From NCBI GenBank assembly GCA_900542195.1, contig UQNA01000042.1, forward strand, positions 1-25,428: DNA of 25,428 nt. The letters run 5' to 3'. A program made the translations under genes and the position numbers. Below, in pieces: positions 22,032-25,428 of the stretch. The notes below the pieces were generated by a model, which made no database searches, was not told the origin of the DNA, and saw nothing but the letters and a program-made list of their open reading frames with translations. The stretch comes from an uncultured Sutterella sp. (GTDB lineage Bacteria > Pseudomonadota > Gammaproteobacteria > Burkholderiales > Burkholderiaceae_F). Positions within the stretch are counted from its first letter, which is position 1, and every line of letters begins with the position of its first letter.

Positions 22032-22337
22032 TCAGTATGACTGGGAGCGTTTGAGTGTATCTTGGCAGAAAACCAGCAGCGACTCCAGCTTCTTTTCAAC
22101 ATCCGGGGGCACGGGTGCAGGCGTTGAATCCCTTGAATAAATGAGTTGAAGGATGGCGTAGAGCAAGATGCGGGTTTGCTTATTAGGAGTGAGGACTAGG
22201 TCTTTACCTTGATTTACATTTCGAACTGCCTGATTAATTTCGTTTACAGCTTTTTCGATTAACGGCAGATCTTCCGGCTCCAGCTGCAGTGCGAGCTGTA
22301 CACCTTGGATGTTGAATGTTTTAGGTACGGAACTCAT
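22032..22337 (-). CDS. zapA: Cell division protein ZapA
   Basis: A small protein that bundles FtsZ protofilaments at the division site. It has 101 residues. An N-terminal beta-containing part (TFNIQGVQLALQLEPEDL) is followed by a long helix (about residues 27-100), the layout of ZapA. Sequence similarity to E. coli ZapA is modest, but its position after a zapB-like coiled-coil gene and before 6S RNA supports the call. Its ATG overlaps the preceding stop by 4 bases (ATGA), so the two are coupled. Confidence 0.82.
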   Translation of the reverse strand: MSSVPKTFNIQGVQLALQLEPEDLPLIEKAVNEINQAVRNVNQGKDLVLTPNKQTRILLYAILQLIYSRDSTPAPVPPDVEKKLESLLVFCQDTLKRSQSY

Positions 22338-22576
22338 GAGGTTTTCTTGGCTGACTCAATAATGGAATCGATTTTCTTAATGTTGGCATTGATATCCTGA
22401 ACTGCAATATCGATCTTTTCCCTCAGCGAGACTATCTCGTCATTTTGTTTTTGAATTTCGATACTCTGTCTAGCGGCTTTTTCAAACAGTCTCTGGTTTT
22501 CAAGCTGCAGCTGCTGGAGGCGGATAGCCATTTGGTGGACCGCCTCCTCCAGTTTCCGGACCGTATCAGAAACCAT
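22334..22576 (-). CDS. ZapB-like coiled-coil division protein
   Basis: An 80-residue protein that is almost wholly a predicted coiled coil, with heptad-spaced L and I (VRKLEEAVHQMAIRLQQLQL is the first part). It matches the small coiled-coil proteins encoded just upstream of zapA in many betaproteobacteria; by analogy with ZapB it would link or stabilise the Z ring with ZapA. Assignment rests on size, coiled coil and neighbour, not on sequence identity to E. coli ZapB. It starts 5 bases after dapB and overlaps zapA by 4 bases. Confidence 0.72.
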   Translation of the reverse strand: MVSDTVRKLEEAVHQMAIRLQQLQLENQRLFEKAARQSIEIQKQNDEIVSLREKIDIAVQDINANIKKIDSIIESAKKTS

Positions 22577-22581
22577 CAGGA

Positions 22582-23388
22582 TTAGTTATCCTTTAAGCCA
22601 AGAACGTCGGCCATGTTGTAGAGGCCGTTCTGCTTGCCGATTAAAAATGCAGCGGCTTTTAAAGCTCCTTGAGCGTAGCCTTCACGGGAAGCGGAAAGGT
22701 GAGCAATTTCGATTCTCTCGCCTTTACCGGCAAAGATAACGCGGTGGTCGCCTACCACATCGCCGCCGCGAAGAACGGCAAATCCGATGGAGCCTTTAAC
22801 GCGCGGACCGGTGTGTCCGTGACGAGCCCACTCTGCAACATCTTCAAGTTTCTGTCCGCGGGCTTCAGCGATTACACGGCCCATTTCAACAGCTGTACCG
22901 CTTGGAGCGTCAACCTTACGGTTGTGATGCATTTCCACGATTTCACAATCGTAATCCGGCATGAGCTTAGCAGCTTCAGCAAGGAGTTTGAAAGTAACAT
23001 TTACGCCGGTGCTCATGTTCGGAGCAAAAGCGATTGGAATGACTTTAGCGGTTTCATCGATCAGATTTTTTTGTTCGGCTGAAAAACCGGTGGTGCCGAT
23101 AACCATTGCTACTTTGTCCTCACCGCAGACTTTGAGGTAGCCGACGGTTCCTTCCGGGCGCGTGAAGTCAATTAGAACTTGAGCTCCGGAGGCTTGAAGG
23201 CAGGCTGTATCAGCGGTGATTTTTACGCCGCTTTCTTTTCCTAAGAAAGCAGCGGCATCCTGTCCGATAGAAGAGGATCCGGCATGATCCAATGCAGCGA
23301 CAAGTTCGAATTCGGGATTATTCATGACCGCTTCGATGAGCATTTTGCCCATTTTGCCGCTGGCCCCTGAGATTGCGGTTTTAATCAT
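22582..23388 (-). CDS. dapB: 4-hydroxy-tetrahydrodipicolinate reductase
   Basis: An NAD(P)H-dependent step of lysine and diaminopimelate synthesis. It has 268 residues. The Rossmann motif is AISGASGKMGKMLIEAV, and the catalytic region is EMHHNRKVDAPSGTA with the active-site histidine pair and lysine. ATGTGATG-type spacing is absent; instead the ATG at 23388 shares its A with the bamE stop (TAATG), so translation is coupled to bamE. It is in the middle of the bamE to zapA set. Confidence 0.96.
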   Translation of the reverse strand: MIKTAISGASGKMGKMLIEAVMNNPEFELVAALDHAGSSSIGQDAAAFLGKESGVKITADTACLQASGAQVLIDFTRPEGTVGYLKVCGEDKVAMVIGTTGFSAEQKNLIDETAKVIPIAFAPNMSTGVNVTFKLLAEAAKLMPDYDCEIVEMHHNRKVDAPSGTAVEMGRVIAEARGQKLEDVAEWARHGHTGPRVKGSIGFAVLRGGDVVGDHRVIFAGKGERIEIAHLSASREGYAQGALKAAAFLIGKQNGLYNMADVLGLKDN

Positions 23389-23903
23389 TATTGTGCTTCC
23401 TTATCAGTGGAGGAGACTGAAGAATCTTGTTCTGGGATTACAGGTTGAGTCTGTGCAGAGGCGTCGGCAGAAGCTTCTTTTTCTTTTTTCATATCTGCGT
23501 TACGCTTGATGGAACTTTCTCTGGCTCTTTCACCCAAGATCATGAGGTCAGCATCGGTTTCGTCAGGCATTTTATCTGCCTTGAAGCTTTCGACTCTTCC
23601 GTCGTCATCGAAATACACCTGAAGTTTACGGATCTGTGTTTCTCCGATTCGCGGATTCAGGTAATAGATGTAGTCCCATTCATTTTTGTGGAAAGAACTG
23701 ATAAGGGTCGGCGTACCGAGAAGAAAGATTACTTGATTTTTAGTCATACCCTCATGAAGAGACTCGAGCATTTCGCTAGTCACCACGTTTCCCTGATGAA
23801 CGTCAGGGCGGTATGGTTTCAAATAACCCGGAAGGCTGTCAGTAGAGCAACCGCTAATTAAACATACGGATGAGATAGCCGCAACTGCAAAAAATCGTTT
23901 CAT
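23388..23903 (-). CDS. bamE: Outer-membrane assembly lipoprotein BamE (SmpA/OmlA family)
   Basis: A lipoprotein of the BAM complex that inserts beta-barrel proteins into the outer membrane. It has 171 residues. The lipobox ISGC places the lipidated cysteine at C19, and D21 or later residues do not show an inner-membrane retention Asp at +2. The SmpA/OmlA domain covers about residues 30-120, with LHEGMTKNQVIFLLGTP and the VYFDDDGRVES stretch. The last 45 or so residues are charged and low in complexity (K, E, S, A, Q) and look disordered, longer than in E. coli (113 residues). It is divergent from fur, a common betaproteobacterial arrangement. Confidence 0.93.
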   Translation of the reverse strand: MKRFFAVAAISSVCLISGCSTDSLPGYLKPYRPDVHQGNVVTSEMLESLHEGMTKNQVIFLLGTPTLISSFHKNEWDYIYYLNPRIGETQIRKLQVYFDDDGRVESFKADKMPDETDADLMILGERARESSIKRNADMKKEKEASADASAQTQPVIPEQDSSVSSTDKEAQ

Positions 23904-23916
23904 GAGTTGAATTTAA

Positions 23917-23944
23917 TGGACAATATAGTAACAGGCTGTATGAT
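23917..23944 (+). promoter_or_regulatory. Promoter of fur
   Basis: TGGACA (23917-23922) and TATGAT (23939-23944) are 16 bases apart, each a 5/6 match to the sigma-70 boxes. The start would be near 23951, 25 bases before the fur ATG. The minus-strand bamE promoter must overlap this region. No clear 19-base Fur box was found. Confidence 0.6.
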
Positions 23945-23975
23945 AGCTAACTAAGGATAGAAATGGAAAGGCTAA

Positions 23976-24434
23976 ATGATAAAGAAAACATTCAATCCGG
24001 CAAATCCCTTTGATCTTAAAGATCTAGGATTGAAGGCGACCGGCCCAAGATTAAAAATTTTAGATCTTTTTATTAAGAACGCAGACTCCGGTAAGAAACG
24101 CCATATGAGCGCCGAGGAGGTTTACCGCACTCTCGTTCAAGAAGGCGAAGATGTCGGCTTAGCAACGGTTTACCGCGTACTGGCACAGTTTGAAACTGCA
24201 GGCATTCTTGTACGCCGTACTTTTGATAAAGACAACGCTTTATTTGAGCTTAACGACAATCATCACCACGATCACTTGATTTGCGTCAGCTGTGGCAAAG
24301 TTGAAGAGTTTGTGGATCCGGAAATTGAAGAAAAGCAAAAAGAGATTAGCAAGAAACACGGTTTCAGTTTAGTGCATCACTCTATGGCTCTGTACGGGCT
24401 ATGTGCAGACTGCCAGAAGAAAGAAGCTAAGTAA
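23976..24434 (+). CDS. fur: Ferric uptake regulator
   Basis: An iron-sensing repressor. It has 152 residues. The winged-helix DNA-binding domain covers about residues 15-90 (GLKATGPRLKILDLF, then VGLATVYRVLAQFETAGI). The metal-binding and dimerisation domain includes NHHHDHLICVSCGKVEEF with a CxxC pair, and a second CxxC (CADC) near the end, as in zinc-containing Fur proteins. A GGAAAGG site lies 5 bases before the ATG. Length and order of motifs are normal. It is divergent from bamE. Confidence 0.96.
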   Translation: MIKKTFNPANPFDLKDLGLKATGPRLKILDLFIKNADSGKKRHMSAEEVYRTLVQEGEDVGLATVYRVLAQFETAGILVRRTFDKDNALFELNDNHHHDHLICVSCGKVEEFVDPEIEEKQKEISKKHGFSLVHHSMALYGLCADCQKKEAK

Positions 24435-24468
24435 AAAGCTATAAAACATTCTTTGATTTGCAGAAAGA

Positions 24469-24517
24469 TTAGAGGGGCCGAAGAGGAGAGTTGTCCTCTA
24501 ACGCTCCTTCAATTTTT
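24469..24517 (+). terminator. Possible fur terminator
   Basis: TTAGAGG (24469-24475) and CCTCTAA (24495-24501) can pair over 7 bases; an alternative inner hairpin is AGAGGA (24482-24487) with TCCTCT (24494-24499). A run of six T follows about 11 bases after the outer stem. The distance to the T run is long for a standard terminator, so this is tentative. Confidence 0.4.
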
Positions 24518-24545
24518 TGAAACTGCATATTCTCTTCTCATAAAA

Positions 24546-24619
24546 AGAGTTCAGCTTTCAGCAAAACAGTTGATAACTTCTCAACGTGCGAGCCTAGAGC
24601 ACAACGGAATGTGAACTCT
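24546..24619. other. Inverted repeat in the gap after fur
   Basis: AGAGTTCA (24546-24553) and TGAACTCT (24612-24619) are perfect 8-base arms 58 bases apart, with a smaller GTTGA/TCAAC hairpin inside. No promoter or T run clearly belongs to it. It could be part of a structured RNA or a degenerate repeat. Confidence 0.3.
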
Positions 24620-24636
24620 CAGAAAAAGATCTGACA

Positions 24637-24828
24637 ATGCGCAGAAATTCTTCCTGTCGGCTAAAAAATAAACTCAAGATTAGAAAATATGATCCGGAGG
24701 TTCATTTGGATGAACACGAAAGAGTTCGCCTCAGTCTTGAGGAAGATTATGAACAAAAGAGAACTACTTTGTCTCCTGTAGAAGAGGAGATAATCAAATC
24801 CTGCTTGATCTGTAGTAACAGGTATTAA
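24637..24828 (+). CDS. Small hypothetical reading frame
   Basis: A 63-residue frame with a basic N-terminus (NKLKIRKY), an acidic middle (HLDEHERVRLSLEEDYE) and a C-terminal CLIC motif. I do not recognise it. There is no Shine-Dalgarno sequence before the ATG, and the same frame is open only about 40 bases further upstream. The charged composition resembles a real protein more than random sequence, so it may be a small gene or a remnant. Together with 24435-24636, this 450-base stretch has no other coding candidate. Confidence 0.28.
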   Translation: MRRNSSCRLKNKLKIRKYDPEVHLDEHERVRLSLEEDYEQKRTTLSPVEEEIIKSCLICSNRY

Positions 24829-24829
24829 G

Positions 24830-24873
24830 AAAAATACTCTGGAAGCGGCTCATCGTGCGAAACAATGAGCCGC
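24830..24873 (-). terminator. Hairpin terminator of the right-edge gene
   Basis: GCGGCTCAT and ATGAGCCGC pair perfectly over 9 bases (24845-24853, 24865-24873) around an 11-base loop, 16 bases after the stop of the minus-strand gene. A run of five T on that strand (24834-24830) follows 10 bases later. The stem is strong; the gap to the T run is longer than usual. Confidence 0.65.
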
Positions 24874-24889
24874 AAAGAAATTAGCTTGA

Positions 24890-25428
24890 TTACTTAATCA
24901 TAGCTGTGCCAAAACCTGCAATAGGTTTGTTTTTGGCTTCGGAATAAAGCCATACGTCGTAAACAGCGCCTGGCAGCATATCTTTGGCTACATCTTTAGC
25001 TGTGAAAGTAAAGACGATATCTTCAACGCCGTCACCGTTAACATCTTTGATTTCAGAAGAAGACGGCTTTGCTAGAGAAGTTAAGCTGACTTTGCCGCCA
25101 ACGGAAGAACGTCCCGGACCAGCAACAGTCTTGGCAAGATTAACATCTTTAACCTTGAGCTTCTTATCGCCAAGCAGCGCAATAGTTACGTTTTCATCAC
25201 CTTTTGAATTGATTGAATCTGCAAGAACTAAGACTTCATGAGGAGAAAGCTTTTCGAAAGCTTCTTGCATGGCTTGCTGAGCTTTGTCAAATTTTTCTAC
25301 ATTCTTAGCATTCCAACGGTCTCCCATATAAATATAAGCATTCTTTTTTCCCTCTACTTTGAAAACATAGCAACTTTGTGAATTATAAGTTACTTGTTTT
25401 AGTTTGTCTACTGCAAAGTTGCGACCGG
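24890..25428 (-). CDS. C-terminal part of a probable secreted protein with GH43-like and DVNGDG segments (runs off window)
   Basis: The minus-strand frame is open from the window edge to the stop at 24890, at least 178 residues; the Met at 25327 is internal, since coding-like sequence continues 33 codons upstream of it. The first visible part contains SQSCYVF and YIYMGDRWN, a combination typical of the late propeller region of GH43-type galactanases and related proteins. A helical link (about 25 residues) follows. The last 100 residues, with INSKGDENVTIALLG and DVNGDGVEDIVFTF, resemble a beta-sandwich C-terminal domain with a calcium-type D-x-N-x-D-G loop. Both assignments are from memory of family wording and need a profile search. 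It is closed by the hairpin at 24845-24873. Confidence 0.6.
   Translation of the reverse strand, partial: GRNFAVDKLKQVTYNSQSCYVFKVEGKKNAYIYMGDRWNAKNVEKFDKAQQAMQEAFEKLSPHEVLVLADSINSKGDENVTIALLGDKKLKVKDVNLAKTVAGPGRSSVGGKVSLTSLAKPSSSEIKDVNGDGVEDIVFTFTAKDVAKDMLPGAVYDVWLYSEAKNKPIAGFGTAMIK

Noticed and set aside
1..25428. CRISPR arrays, tRNA or rRNA genes, integrase attachment sites
   Set aside because: No regularly spaced repeats, no cloverleaf-type sequences with a CCA-end context, no rRNA segments and no integrase gene were seen on either strand by eye.

Overview
The window looks like chromosomal DNA of a gut-type betaproteobacterium of the order Burkholderiales, most likely Sutterellaceae (Parasutterella or a relative). 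This is inference from gene content and order: a long-form PurC, divergent bamE and fur, a zapB-like/zapA pair followed by 6S RNA, a complete biotin-independent malonate decarboxylase locus and moderate GC. No rRNA or tRNA gene and no CRISPR array was found.

Layout. Positions 1-598 hold one end of an IS605-type element: a complete tnpA on the plus strand and the first codons of a divergent tnpB running off the left edge. From 4154 down to 625 the minus strand carries a tightly packed set (Sua5/TsaC, an RsuA-family pseudouridine synthase, an EamA transporter, murI). Upstream of it lies a purine set, purC-purE-purK (6877 to 4243), closed by a strong hairpin. Then come a secreted protein of unknown function (minus), a small two-helix membrane protein (plus) and the thiamine salvage pair thiM-thiE (minus).

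From 9998 to 18228 lies the malonate locus. It holds a TauE/SafE-family permease (minus), an MdcR-like LysR regulator (plus), mdcH-mdcG (minus) and, divergent from these, mdcA-B-C-D-E (plus), which ends at a clear Rho-independent terminator. MdcA, C, D and E are the enzyme subunits. MdcB and MdcG make and attach the phosphoribosyl-dephospho-CoA group of the carrier MdcC, and MdcH charges that group with malonyl. No MdcF or MadLM-type carrier is present in the window, so the TauE protein is the candidate malonate permease.

The right part is housekeeping: sbcB and lgt (plus), a 2Fe-2S/FAD reductase (minus), 6S RNA with its own promoter and terminator (minus), then zapA, a zapB-like gene, dapB and bamE (all minus), and fur (plus, divergent from bamE). 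A poorly coding stretch of about 450 bases follows. At the right edge is the 3' part of a gene whose product resembles a secreted glycoside hydrolase family 43-type protein with a calcium-loop-like C-terminal domain.

No wholly novel multi-gene system stands out. The points most worth a second look are the malonate locus with a TauE permease and split accessory genes, the leader upstream of thiM with competing hairpins and no TPP riboswitch, the self-contained 6S RNA unit, and the truncated right-edge gene, which is unexpected in a largely asaccharolytic family.
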